From NCBI RefSeq assembly GCF_900096955.1, contig NZ_FMYL01000001.1, positions 62,001 to 126,000 on the forward strand: 64,000 nt of DNA. The letters run 5' to 3'. This stretch comes from Acinetobacter boissieri. Lineage in GTDB: Bacteria > Pseudomonadota > Gammaproteobacteria > Pseudomonadales > Moraxellaceae. The notes under the pieces were generated by a model that worked only from the letters and a program-made list of their open reading frames with translations, was not told the origin of the DNA and did no database searches. The translations under genes and the position numbers were made by a program. The first letter of the stretch is position 1. Each line of letters begins with the position of its first letter. Positions 11,966-20,668 of the stretch are shown here, one piece after another.

Positions 11966-12373
11966 GTGGAACGTTGGTTCGAATTTATGGGGAATCACCC
12001 CTTTTTGTTTGCTCTGCTTGCGGTTCTCATCGTATCGTTTTTCGTGATTGAAAGTAAACGTAACGGGCGCAAAATCTCAGCACAATCCCTTGGAGTTTTG
12101 GTTAAAGCCAAAAACGCCATGCTTATTGATTTAAGAGACGCAAAGGACTACCGCGAAGGACATGTAAGTGGTAGTCGTAATATTCCATACAGTAAGCTTG
12201 AAAGCCATATTGAAGAATTAAAAACAGCAGAAAGACCACTAGTATTCATTTGTAACTTAGGTCAGGTTGCCGGTTCAGCACTATCACAAGTCGGTCATAG
12301 CGATAGCTACCGTTTAGATGGCGGTGTGGCCAATTGGAAAGCTCAAGGCTTACCACTCGTTAAACCGAAATAG
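11966..12373 (+). CDS. Membrane-anchored rhodanese-domain protein
   Basis: A 135-residue protein with an N-terminal transmembrane helix (about residues 11-28) followed by a single cytoplasmic rhodanese domain. That domain has LIDLRDAKDYREGHVSGSRNIP (split here as LIDLRDAKDY and EGHVSGSRNIP) and active-site Cys96 in FICNLGQVAGSA. It resembles E. coli YibN, which also sits beside grxC and secB. Its substrate is unknown; sulfur-relay or redox roles are guesses. The start is a GTG preceded by AAGGTGAATT; this gives the full anchor. It is the first gene of a rhodanese-grxC-secB cluster. Confidence 0.88.
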   Translation: MERWFEFMGNHPFLFALLAVLIVSFFVIESKRNGRKISAQSLGVLVKAKNAMLIDLRDAKDYREGHVSGSRNIPYSKLESHIEELKTAERPLVFICNLGQVAGSALSQVGHSDSYRLDGGVANWKAQGLPLVKPK

Positions 12374-12389
12374 TATTTTGGAGAAAGTT

Positions 12390-12644
12390 ATGTCAAAAGT
12401 TATTGTCTATTCAACAACTGTCTGCCCATATTGCGTTCGTGCTAAACAGCTTTTACAACGCAAAGGTATTGAATATAAAGAAATAAACTTATCCAATGAA
12501 GCACCAGAAGTTCGTACTGAACTAATACAACGGACAAATCACCGTACCGTGCCTCAAATCTTTATCAATGACCAATTTATTGGTGGTTTTGATCAACTTT
12601 ATGCACTAGATCGTGAAGGTAAACTTGACGAATTGGTTGCTTAA
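12390..12644 (+). CDS. grxC: Glutaredoxin 3
   Basis: Small glutathione-dependent thiol-disulfide oxidoreductase of 84 residues. It shows the dithiol active site CPYC (Cys12, Cys15), the cis-proline segment TVPQIFI and the glutathione-binding GGFDQLYAL. The start at 12390 is chosen over an upstream in-frame ATG inside the rhodanese gene because it follows a good GGAGAAAG ribosome site and gives the standard MSKVIVYST start. It lies 16 bases after the rhodanese gene and 24 bases before secB. Confidence 0.96.
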   Translation: MSKVIVYSTTVCPYCVRAKQLLQRKGIEYKEINLSNEAPEVRTELIQRTNHRTVPQIFINDQFIGGFDQLYALDREGKLDELVA

Positions 12645-12668
12645 CTTTTTAACACAAAGGATCTTATA

Positions 12669-13127
12669 ATGAGCGAAGAACAACAACCGCAATTAGCACT
12701 TGAACGTCTATATACTAAAGATGTTTCTTTCGAAGTTCCTGGGGCACACGTTTTTACTAAAGAATGGCAGCCTGAGCTGAACATCAACTTATCATCTACT
12801 GCCGACAAAGTGGACGACACACACTTTGAAGTTGCTCTTAAAGTAGTTGTAGAAGCAAAAAATGCAGGTGAAACAGCATTTATTGTAGACGTTACACAAG
12901 CAGGTATTTTCTTAGTTGATGGTATTGAAGAAGAGCGTCTACCTTACATTTTGGGTGCGTACTCACCAAATATTTTATTCCCATTTTTACGTGAAGCTGT
13001 GAATGATTTAGTGACTAAAGGTAGCTTCCCACAATTACTGCTTACACCAATTAATTTTGATGCAGAGTTCGAAGCAAACTTACAACGTGCTCAAATGGCT
13101 GCTGCTGAAGCAGAAGGCAAAGCATAA
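12669..13127 (+). CDS. secB: Protein-export chaperone SecB
   Basis: Tetrameric cytosolic chaperone that keeps preproteins unfolded and passes them to SecA. The 152-residue product has the conserved core ([21 protein letters not shown] start, here [14 protein letters not shown]). It also has [23 protein letters not shown] helix and [13 protein letters not shown] (SecA/substrate groove), and an acidic N-terminus. An AAAGGATC ribosome site precedes the ATG. It is the last gene of the cluster; a stem-loop follows. Confidence 0.96.
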   Translation: MSEEQQPQLALERLYTKDVSFEVPGAHVFTKEWQPELNINLSSTADKVDDTHFEVALKVVVEAKNAGETAFIVDVTQAGIFLVDGIEEERLPYILGAYSPNILFPFLREAVNDLVTKGSFPQLLLTPINFDAEFEANLQRAQMAAAEAEGKA

Positions 13128-13136
13128 AAATGAGCC

Positions 13137-13165
13137 TGTGTGGGAAATCATATGTTTCCCACACA
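13137..13165 (+). terminator. Stem-loop after secB
   Basis: An 11-bp perfect inverted repeat (TGTGTGGGAAA / TTTCCCACACA, 7-base loop) starts 10 bases after the secB stop. It lacks a long T-run, so it may stabilise the 3' end as much as terminate transcription. Confidence 0.55.
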
Positions 13166-13266
13166 ACGTTCCTAAACAACAAAAATTGAACAATAATAGA
13201 TACTCTGTAAACACTAACCCCGTTATTATTTTGAATAAATCGTAGTTAAAAACAAGGCAATTGGCT

Positions 13267-14556
13267 ATGGCATCATCAAGCAAACGCTTTTTAAAACTCG
13301 CCACAATGACAGCAAGTATTGCAAGTAAGACTGTATCTAACACTATTCGTAACATCACGTCTAACGATGCTGAAAAAACATCTGCGAAGCAACAATTGTT
13401 TCATGATATTGGCGTACAAATTGCCAATACACTCGGTGAAATGAAAGGTGCTGTCATGAAAGTAGGACAAATTGCCTCGCAGTATAAAGATATTTTTCCG
13501 CCTGAAGTCAGTAAAGCCATTGAAAAATTACAACGTCAAGCTCCACCAATGCCTTTTGAGCAAATTAAACCTTACATAGAAAAAGAGCTTGCACAGCCAT
13601 TAAATGCCATTTTTTCAGATTTCGAGCCAGTACCTTTTGCGGCTGCATCGATTGGCCAAGTCCATAAAGCTAAACTACACAGTGGTGAAGATGTCGTCGT
13701 AAAAGTCCAATACCCAGGTGTAGATGAAGCCTGTGAAAGTGACCTCAAACAGGTCCGACTTGCTTTACGCCTTATGGGTGTTTTAAAAATAGACAAAAAA
13801 CTCCAAGACCAACTGTTTGATGAAATACAAGAGAGTCTAAGTAACGAATTAAATTATGAAATAGAAGCACAAAATCTAGAAGTTGCTCGATCTTTTCATG
13901 CCAACATAGACTCAAAGATTATTATTCCATCTGTATATAAAGCGTTTTCCACACGACATATTCTAACCTTAAGCTTCGAATCTGGGGAAAGTATACAAAC
14001 AGCCAGCACATGGTCTCAGCCACTGAGAAATGAGCTTGGTAAACGTTTATTTCGCGCGATGGGACAAGAAATTTTCTATTTACGTCGCTTTCACTGTGAC
14101 CCTCACCCTGGTAATTTTTCATTTCGAGAAAATGGTCAGGTGGTTGTCTATGATTATGGTGGTGTGAAAATTATTTCTCCACAAATTATTGAACATTTTA
14201 AACAACTCATTTGTGCAGCAAGAAATAATGATCTGACAGTGCTCGAAAATCAACTGGTTTCATTACGCGCACTCACTGAAAAAAATATGTTTCCTCACCC
14301 CCTATACCAACAATGGTTAGAGGTTTTATTACGCCCACTGGTTACAGACTATGACTTTGCTGAAAATAGCGCTCACCACGATGGCGTAAAACTGGTTAAA
14401 CAGTCCCTTAAATATTGGGATTTATTTAGACCTTCTCCCGATACACTCATGATTAACCGAACAATTTCAGGGCATTATTGGAATTTAATTCATTTAAAAG
14501 TACATGACAATTTAAGTGATATTTTTGAAGAGCTCGTACCATCAACATCCCATTAA
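13267..14556 (+). CDS. ABC1/UbiB-family atypical kinase
   Basis: A member of the ABC1/ADCK/UbiB kinase-like family, linked in other members to ubiquinone or isoprenoid-lipid homeostasis; the target here is unknown. The sequence shows the family's KxGQ motif (MKVGQIASQY), the Ala-rich nucleotide loop in place of the usual Gly-rich one (AAASIGQVHKA), the lysine strand VVVKVQYPGV, the catalytic HCDPHPGNF and the metal-binding YDYGG in place of DFG. At 429 residues it is shorter than UbiB and lacks UbiB's C-terminal transmembrane helices. ATG at 13267 is preferred to an in-frame TTG six bases upstream. Confidence 0.88.
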   Translation: MASSSKRFLKLATMTASIASKTVSNTIRNITSNDAEKTSAKQQLFHDIGVQIANTLGEMKGAVMKVGQIASQYKDIFPPEVSKAIEKLQRQAPPMPFEQIKPYIEKELAQPLNAIFSDFEPVPFAAASIGQVHKAKLHSGEDVVVKVQYPGVDEACESDLKQVRLALRLMGVLKIDKKLQDQLFDEIQESLSNELNYEIEAQNLEVARSFHANIDSKIIIPSVYKAFSTRHILTLSFESGESIQTASTWSQPLRNELGKRLFRAMGQEIFYLRRFHCDPHPGNFSFRENGQVVVYDYGGVKIISPQIIEHFKQLICAARNNDLTVLENQLVSLRALTEKNMFPHPLYQQWLEVLLRPLVTDYDFAENSAHHDGVKLVKQSLKYWDLFRPSPDTLMINRTISGHYWNLIHLKVHDNLSDIFEELVPSTSH

Positions 14557-14627
14557 AAAGAATACCACTGTAATCTACTCATTTTAAAAATGGGTCTTAA
14601 TTACGTGTAATCAATTTTCAAGCATAT

Positions 14628-14972
14628 ATGAGTCGACACATGGCAGAACTTATTTTACAACAACTTCAACAACATACGCAGTTTAAAGATGTGATTGCAT
14701 ATATTGAGGAACTATATACACACACACCCACTGCTTTTAAAAATGGATTGCAAAACAATACAGCCCATGAAAATCAAGGCAGCGCTAAAGTGTTATATTT
14801 TGCACAACTACAACAACTAGACCAGACTCAGACCTTAAATTTATTTGCAGAACACTACCAAAGTGTACTCAATACGCCAGATGACCAAGACCATCAAAAT
14901 ATTCGCCAATTTATGCAACATGGCTGGAGCGGTGTTGTCTTTTCAGGTGCTGTACTGGCGCCAAAAGTGTAA
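14628..14972 (+). CDS. HopJ-type III effector family protein
   Basis: A 114-residue (or 110 from the ATG at 14640) protein of the HopJ/PF08888 family: YIEELYTHTPTAFKNG near the N-terminus, then FAQLQQLDQTQTLNLFAEHY and a C-terminal HGWSGVVFSG. Despite the family name, from a Pseudomonas syringae effector, it is widespread in non-pathogens without type III secretion. No secretion genes occur here, so it is probably a housekeeping cytosolic protein of unknown function. It stands alone before the convergent crcB. Confidence 0.8.
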   Translation: MSRHMAELILQQLQQHTQFKDVIAYIEELYTHTPTAFKNGLQNNTAHENQGSAKVLYFAQLQQLDQTQTLNLFAEHYQSVLNTPDDQDHQNIRQFMQHGWSGVVFSGAVLAPKV

Positions 14973-14995
14973 CTCTTTTACTGTATGTCACTGTA

Positions 14996-15376
14996 CTAAG
15001 ACGCAGTGACATACTGGTATGTTGCCATACCTGCAAAAGTACACAATAATGCACCAATCACATGTATAGAAATCGCAAGGCATGCTGTACTAAAACGCCC
15101 TTGTTGCAGTAATGCCACTACCTCAGCCGAAAAAGTAGAAAATGTCGTCAAGCCACCGCAAAAACCTGTAATTAAAAATAATTTATACTGACCACTAAGT
15201 TGGCTTTGTGCAAAAAAGGCAATTAAAAATCCAATAATAAAACCACCCACTAAATTAACACACACTGTACCCAAAGGAATGGCAGGGTATATTTGATTGA
15301 GTTTAAGTCCAATCAGCCAGCGTAACCACCCACCTAATACCGAACCACATGCAATTGCAAATAGTGAATAGCCCAC
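14996..15376 (-). CDS. crcB: Fluoride channel/exporter CrcB (Fluc)
   Basis: Dual-topology fluoride channel that relieves cytoplasmic fluoride toxicity. The 126-residue, four-helix protein carries the family landmarks: GSVLGGWLRWLIG in helix 1, GTVCVNLVGGFIIG in helix 2, and the pore motif GFCGGLTTFSTFSAE in helix 3 (phenylalanine box and polar track). An AAGGAGTTC ribosome site precedes the ATG. No fluoride-riboswitch sequence is recognisable upstream. Confidence 0.93.
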   Translation of the reverse strand: MGYSLFAIACGSVLGGWLRWLIGLKLNQIYPAIPLGTVCVNLVGGFIIGFLIAFFAQSQLSGQYKLFLITGFCGGLTTFSTFSAEVVALLQQGRFSTACLAISIHVIGALLCTFAGMATYQYVTAS

Positions 15377-15442
15377 AAAGAACTCCTTTTTTAATTTTTT
15401 AAAATTGGTACTAGCCTAACAGCATGAGCTTAAATTTAATTA

Positions 15443-16704
15443 TCAATACATTTTCATGACTTGAAATTGTTTAAGTATTCTCTGTCTTAATTTCACAATT
15501 TGACTATTTTTAAACTGTGGTAACTTTAAAAAAGCAAAGATATTATTTTGATTTTGTATATTTTTTTCAGCCATACACTCTTGTTTAAGCGCTGAAATCA
15601 CTGTAAGTAACATGCCATAAAACTGATTAGATAACGGTTTTTTTTCAATTAAAGGCAATAAATGCCGATACGCTAACTCTGATTGACCTAGACTTAACGA
15701 TGAATGAACTAGCTGTAGATCAATACCGTAGACTAGGGCAAAATCTTGATATAATACGTCATATGCTCAAAGTGCTGCTGCACAACAGACTGTGCTTGTT
15801 GTGCGTACTCATATGCCAATGCGTATAAACCTTGTTTTAAATACAACTTACTTAGCTCATAATATGCTTCAAATCGCTCTGGAAAAAGTTTAATGGCCTC
15901 TTTCCAATAGCTTTCTGCATTTAAAAATTTCTGAAATTGCAGCGCAATATATCCTAGTCTTAAATAACTTTCATACGTTTCATCAGTATTAAATACAATA
16001 TGAGGATAATCTTGACTATAACTTAAACGTCGCTCAAGCCATTGTTTTGCCAAGTGATACTGACTAATACTCAGGTAAGATAAAGCACAGTAATACGCAT
16101 AACGTGCTTTTAAAAACACATCTTGCTCTTGTGCATAAAATAAACTGAGATTTTTCACATCGTCGTGGTATTTATTTTTATTTTGACTTCGAGCCCCAAA
16201 ATGACCAACTTTGACATAATAATCACTCATGATTATTGCAGTTTTAGTATCTAGTGAAAATGCAATAAACTCATGTAACTTACTACGCCATATACATGCT
16301 AAGTCATTTCTTACTAATAAATAACGATAATGAATTACACCATTTTCTTCTTTTAGTTTCAGTGCGTATGCATCTAAATCTAAATGTGGTAAATGCAACT
16401 GCCCTTCTATACGGTCGTCAGCGTCCCAAAATAAAATGTAATCTGCTGTACCACGACAAGCATCTAAGGCTAAATTTCGGTTATGCGCAAAGTCCTGCCA
16501 TACATGTTCAAGTACTTGTCCATTGAGTTGATTTTTAATCAAATAGTTTTGTACTAAAACGACAGTATGATCTGTACTTCCAGTGTCACAAATCACCCAA
16601 AAATCAATATCAAAATGGTGCTGAAGATGATCAAGTGTACTTATAATAATAGGTGATTCATTTTTAACAATCATGCTTAACGCAATTTTTATTTTATCTG
16701 TCAC
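15443..16704 (-). pseudogene. Family 2 glycosyltransferase with TPR C-terminus, broken by a frameshift
   Basis: The first 323 codons (16704 down to a TAG at 15733) encode a GT2-like glycosyltransferase: SMIVKNESPII start, nucleotide-sugar segment VICDTGSTDHT and acidic FWDADDRIEG. TPR-like helices follow (SYLSISQYHLAKQWLERR, AYYELSKLYLKQGLYALAYEYA). The frame then ends abruptly in YYIKILP. In the -1 frame the sequence continues without a stop from 15766 (AYDVLYQDFALVYGIDLQL, then LSLGQSELAYRHLLPLIE) to a stop at 15443, adding about 107 residues of the same helical character. A single missing base between 15769 and 15735 explains both halves. It could be a real mutation, phase variation or a sequencing error; there is no slippery heptamer for programmed shifting. 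Confidence 0.75.
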
Positions 16705-16769
16705 AGCATACAGCTCGTACGAAAGACAAGCTTTAACATGCCACAGTTATTACAATTTCGCTAGTGTAT

Positions 16770-17969
16770 TCATCGCAAAAAGTTATGCACACCATGACCT
16801 GCTATACGACCACTGGCCAAACATGCTGTTAATAAATAACCGCCTGTAGGCGCATCCCAGTCAAGCATTTCACCACAACAAAATACTGTTGGTTGGCTTT
16901 TAAGTTGCAAATCTGCAGTTAAAGCCGTTTGCATAACACCACCTGCACAGCTAATGGCTTCGTCTATGGGTCTAAAACCAAGCAGGTCTATACTTAAATG
17001 CTTAATATGAATCGCCATTTTTTCTGCATCGTGCCAATGCTCCCGATCAACCACTTCACGTAACAATGTTGACTTGGTGGCATCTACACCAATTTTGCGT
17101 AAGCGGTTACTTAAAGACTGTTTTTTATGCTGTTTTAAGCCACGTAACAGCTGTTCATAAGATACGTTGGGTAGTAAATCTAAACTTAAAGTATAGGTAT
17201 TAGACCATAGCGCTTGTGCACGTAACTCACGATTTAAACGATAAACCACACCACTTTCTAGGCCATATTGCGTAATGACAATATCGCCTGTGACTGCATG
17301 TTCTTCAGTATCCACCCATGCTCGAATCCCTTTTAATGGCTGGCCAAATATAGGGTGCATATAGTCAGACCATGTACGTACAACACCTGCATTGCTGGCT
17401 TGAAATGCTGTGACTTGCTTTGCATCAAGCCAATGTAACCAACGCCCATCACTGCCGAGCTTTTGCCAAGAAATTGCACCACACGCCAAAACAATGGCAT
17501 CAAAAGATAAGTCTTTGATATGTTCATCACGTGTAGTTTGTAGCGTTAACGTATTTCCTGAAAGGTCAATACAACGGTGTCTATAATAGAACTGTACGCC
17601 ATGTTGTTGTAAACGCTGCAACCACGCACGTAATAACGGTGCAGCTTTCATTTCAACAGGAAAGATTCGCCCAGATGATCCCACATAAGATGAAATACCT
17701 AAATCTAGCATCCATGTTTGAATCCAAGTAGCATCATACTTTTTTACCCACGGCGCTAACCAATCAGATGCATCATAACGCCCAATAAAGTCGTTAATCG
17801 GCTCAGCATGTGAAATGTTTAGTCCTGTTTTGCCTGCCATGAGGAATTTTCGGGCAGCAGATGGCATTTGCTCAAACACATGTACAGCGTAACCGTGCTG
17901 GCTCAGTACTTCTGCTGCCATCAGCCCAGCCGGCCCAGCCCCAACAATTGCTACCGACTGCCGGCTCAT
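16770..17969 (-). CDS. TIGR03862/HI0933-like FAD flavoprotein
   Basis: A 399-residue NAD(P)/FAD-dependent oxidoreductase of the HI0933/BaiN group. The N-terminal Rossmann motif is VAIVGAGPAGLMAAEVL, then KFLMAGKTGLNISH, the family marker. The C-terminal FAD motif includes the CAGGV segment and FCCGEMLDWDAPTGGYLLTAC. The physiological substrate is unknown. The ATG overlaps the stop of the upstream methyltransferase gene by four bases (ATGA), so the two are translationally coupled. Confidence 0.87.
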   Translation of the reverse strand: MSRQSVAIVGAGPAGLMAAEVLSQHGYAVHVFEQMPSAARKFLMAGKTGLNISHAEPINDFIGRYDASDWLAPWVKKYDATWIQTWMLDLGISSYVGSSGRIFPVEMKAAPLLRAWLQRLQQHGVQFYYRHRCIDLSGNTLTLQTTRDEHIKDLSFDAIVLACGAISWQKLGSDGRWLHWLDAKQVTAFQASNAGVVRTWSDYMHPIFGQPLKGIRAWVDTEEHAVTGDIVITQYGLESGVVYRLNRELRAQALWSNTYTLSLDLLPNVSYEQLLRGLKQHKKQSLSNRLRKIGVDATKSTLLREVVDREHWHDAEKMAIHIKHLSIDLLGFRPIDEAISCAGGVMQTALTADLQLKSQPTVFCCGEMLDWDAPTGGYLLTACLASGRIAGHGVHNFLR

Positions 17970-18592
17970 GGATTAACACCATTTAAAGGCATAAAATCAT
18001 CAAAACGAGTTGTATAATGCTGAGGCTTAGTCATCACTAACTGCTGGCACAGCTCGCCACGTGCTAAATACTTCACTTCAAAATGTGTTCTAGAGGAATC
18101 GCTAGCAATCGTTTGTTTCTCGTATGGCAATTTCCATACCTGTAATAATTGCTGTTCGGCTTCTGCAATATAGTCCACAATATTACTGGCTAAAATAATT
18201 TGCCCACCCTCAACCAAACGAGAAAGTAAAAACTCAAAAAATGGCATATTTAACCAACGCTGTGCTGAATTATGTGGCTCAGGGTTTGGATACAAAATAT
18301 AAAATGTACTGACTTGCTTAGGATACAAAGCATGGGTAATCCACGGCAATGCATCGGCATGAATAGGGTGAAAATGTGAATTTGGGGTCAATGTCGCCTG
18401 CTTTTGCATTGCATCAAACTTCTCGCGTGTTCGCTCAATGGCATACAATGTCGTATCTGGATACTGCTGAGCAAAAAGCAACGCATGCTTGCCTTTACCC
18501 GCACCAATTTCAATCACAACAGGCTTATTTTCAATGGGTTTAAATTGGCGTGGCGCAACCATGCGCTGTGCTTGAAATTGACGAATCGGCAT
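17966..18592 (-). CDS. TrmB-like SAM-dependent methyltransferase
   Basis: A 208-residue Rossmann-fold methyltransferase. The SAM-binding motif I is VVIEIGAGKGKHAL, followed by LYAIERTREKFDAMQK, both like TrmB, the tRNA m7G46 methyltransferase. The TrmB motif that normally reads FPDPW-K-RH is here YPNPEPHNSAQRW, lacking the usual Asp-Pro-Trp and basic residues. I therefore call it TrmB-like rather than TrmB; it may modify another RNA or small molecule. It overlaps the downstream flavoprotein gene by four bases. Confidence 0.75.
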   Translation of the reverse strand: MPIRQFQAQRMVAPRQFKPIENKPVVIEIGAGKGKHALLFAQQYPDTTLYAIERTREKFDAMQKQATLTPNSHFHPIHADALPWITHALYPKQVSTFYILYPNPEPHNSAQRWLNMPFFEFLLSRLVEGGQIILASNIVDYIAEAEQQLLQVWKLPYEKQTIASDSSRTHFEVKYLARGELCQQLVMTKPQHYTTRFDDFMPLNGVNP

Positions 18593-18680
18593 AATCAGAT
18601 AAACTTATAAATATTGGAGTCAGTCTAACAAGCCGAACTGCTCTTGCCTACATTTAACCCCACAGTTTAGGAGCATTTTT

Positions 18681-18860
18681 ATGCAGACTACGTTCCCATG
18701 CCCACGTTGTGGTGAGGCCTCTACATGGCAAGACAATGCCTTCCGTCCATTTTGCTCAGAACGCTGTAAACTCATAGACCTTGGTGCATGGGCAAGCGAT
18801 GCCTACCGCTTACCAACTGAAGACTCACCAACAGCACATCATGGTTCAGATGATGATTAA
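18681..18860 (+). CDS. yacG: DNA gyrase inhibitor YacG (zinc protein)
   Basis: A 59-residue protein with the four-cysteine zinc-finger of YacG: FPCPRCGE (Cys7, Cys10) and [17 protein letters not shown] (Cys25, Cys29). An acidic tail (HHGSDDD) follows. In E. coli YacG binds GyrB and blocks DNA binding. A TTTAGGAGC ribosome site precedes the ATG. The last four bases overlap the tail of the convergent MBL-fold gene. It is not next to coaE, its usual partner. Confidence 0.93.
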   Translation: MQTTFPCPRCGEASTWQDNAFRPFCSERCKLIDLGAWASDAYRLPTEDSPTAHHGSDDD

Positions 18861-19498
18861 TTATTGGGTTGAATAAATGGGTTATGCGCTCGCTCATGCC
18901 CAATATGACTGATCGGGCCGTGACCGGGAATAAACTGAGTATGGTCGGGCAAGCTTAAACACTCTCGATGAATCGATGCAATTAAATCTGTATGGCTACT
19001 TTGTGGAAAGTCTGTGCGCCCTACAGATTCTTTAAATAAAACATCTCCGGCCCAAAGCAAGTTGTGCGATGCCTGATAAAACATAATATGGCCTGGTGTA
19101 TGCCCTGGTGCAAAGCGGACTTCAAATACATGTTCACCCAACTGCAACAGATCACCACCCTCTAACCATTGGTTAATGGTAACGGGTTCTGGCGTAGGAA
19201 AACCATATTTTGCAGACACATCTTGGAGTGAATCAACCCAAAATGCATCTGCCTTATGTGGGCCAATAACGGGAACTTGCCACAGTTTCGCCAACTCACC
19301 CACTGCACCAATATGATCTAAGTGCCCATGTGTTACCCACAACGCTTTTACATTTAAGCCTTGCTCATTGATAAAGTGACAAATTTTTTCAGCGTCACCC
19401 CCTGCATCAATCACAACAGCTTCTTTACTTTCCGACTCCCAAACCACAGAGCAGTTTTGAGCAAATGGAGTCACTGGAATAATCTGAACCTGTAGCAT
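18857..19498 (-). CDS. MBL-fold hydrolase, YcbL/glyoxalase II-like
   Basis: A 213-residue metallo-beta-lactamase-fold hydrolase. It has metal ligands THGHLDHIG, the [12 protein letters not shown] histidine, [17 protein letters not shown] (bridging aspartate) and the C-terminal [10 protein letters not shown]. It resembles YcbL type II glyoxalases, which lack the C-terminal substrate domain of GloB and cleave S-lactoylglutathione poorly. The physiological thioester is unknown. It lies 10 bases downstream of hemH and is probably co-transcribed with it. Confidence 0.9.
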   Translation of the reverse strand: MLQVQIIPVTPFAQNCSVVWESESKEAVVIDAGGDAEKICHFINEQGLNVKALWVTHGHLDHIGAVGELAKLWQVPVIGPHKADAFWVDSLQDVSAKYGFPTPEPVTINQWLEGGDLLQLGEHVFEVRFAPGHTPGHIMFYQASHNLLWAGDVLFKESVGRTDFPQSSHTDLIASIHRECLSLPDHTQFIPGHGPISHIGHERAHNPFIQPNN

Positions 19499-19508
19499 AT
19501 GCAGTATC

Positions 19509-20531
19509 TCAACGTGTGTATTGAGCCAATGTTACATCTAAAGCACTCAAGTGTGCATCTAGTAAAGTTTCGAATAATTGTAAATGCATAGCATCTGTAT
19601 TTAACGCAGGAATATATGCATATGACTCACCGCCCGCATGCTTAAAGTTTTCTGCATTTTCTAAAGCCAATTCTTCAAGCGTTTCCAAACAATCTGCAGA
19701 AAATGCAGGGCTCATGATTTGAACAGACTTAACCCCTGTTTTGCCCCACTCTGCTAAAATTTCATCCGTATAGGGTCTAACCCACTCTTGCAAACCAAAA
19801 CGTGACTGAAAACTGATCGCCCATTGGTCATCATTCAAATCCAATTCCTGTGCAACCAATTTCGCTGTTTTACGGCAACGTTCAGGGTATGGATCGCCTT
19901 TGTCTGCAAAGGGTTGTGGAATCCCATGAAAAGACATGAGTAATTTATCTGAACTACCATGCTCAGCACGATAACGGCGTACACTTTCAGCCAGTGCTTT
20001 AATATATAAAGGATGCTGATAGTAGTCACGAATCATACTAATACCCGGAATATTCCGCTGCTTGAGTGACCATTTTGATAACATATCAAATTGTGGCGCA
20101 GTAGATGTTGCTGAATACTGCGGATATAAAGGGAAAAGTAAAATATGGTCGGTATCTGAGCCATCTAAATCATTCAGCAAATGCTTCATACCTGGGTTGC
20201 CGTAGGTCATGGCAGGTACAATGTTTAACGCTAAGTTTGGATACTTCTGTGGCAAGACCTTTTGAATATGCTTTACCTGATCCATCATAATTTCACGCAT
20301 AGGCGAATCTTTGCGCCATACAGAAGCATAGGCCTCAGCCACACGCTTTGGTCTAGACGGTAAAATAAACAGACGTAAAATAATTTGCCAAAGTACTTTG
20401 GGAATTTCAATTACACGCGTATCTGACAAAAACTCTTTTAGAAATTGACGCACAGCAGGCGCAGTTGCCGCATCGGGCGTGCCTAGGTTGGCAAGAATCA
20501 CAGTGACCTTTGGTTTATTTTCTATCATCAT
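19509..20531 (-). CDS. hemH: Ferrochelatase
   Basis: Inserts iron into protoporphyrin IX, the final step of heme synthesis, at the inner membrane face. The 340-residue product shows the N-terminal [10 protein letters not shown], the active-site histidine in [10 protein letters not shown], followed by [13 protein letters not shown], and the second motif [18 protein letters not shown]-terminal [15 protein letters not shown] carries the conserved acidic residues. No Cys cluster for a 2Fe-2S centre is apparent. Confidence 0.96.
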   Translation of the reverse strand: MMIENKPKVTVILANLGTPDAATAPAVRQFLKEFLSDTRVIEIPKVLWQIILRLFILPSRPKRVAEAYASVWRKDSPMREIMMDQVKHIQKVLPQKYPNLALNIVPAMTYGNPGMKHLLNDLDGSDTDHILLFPLYPQYSATSTAPQFDMLSKWSLKQRNIPGISMIRDYYQHPLYIKALAESVRRYRAEHGSSDKLLMSFHGIPQPFADKGDPYPERCRKTAKLVAQELDLNDDQWAISFQSRFGLQEWVRPYTDEILAEWGKTGVKSVQIMSPAFSADCLETLEELALENAENFKHAGGESYAYIPALNTDAMHLQLFETLLDAHLSALDVTLAQYTR

Positions 20532-20668
20532 GACAGTAGTCGCTCTTTGTATTTAAGTATAATTTAAAGCTTTTTAGTTTTAATTAAAACAAAACCATGA
20601 CTTGTATTTTTATTTAAACTCATCGATATTCACAATGAATAAAATAAGCACTTCATTTAAAACATATT

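Noticed and set aside
14628..14972. Type III secretion effector
   Set aside because: HopJ-family proteins are common in bacteria without type III secretion, and no secretion genes occur in the window.
15377..15442. Fluoride riboswitch upstream of crcB
   Set aside because: The leader is AT-rich and shows no GGNGAUGG-type aptamer core; only a ribosome site is visible.
15733..15769. Programmed -1 frameshift in the glycosyltransferase gene
   Set aside because: No X-XXY-YYZ heptamer or following stem-loop in the overlap; mutation or error is simpler.
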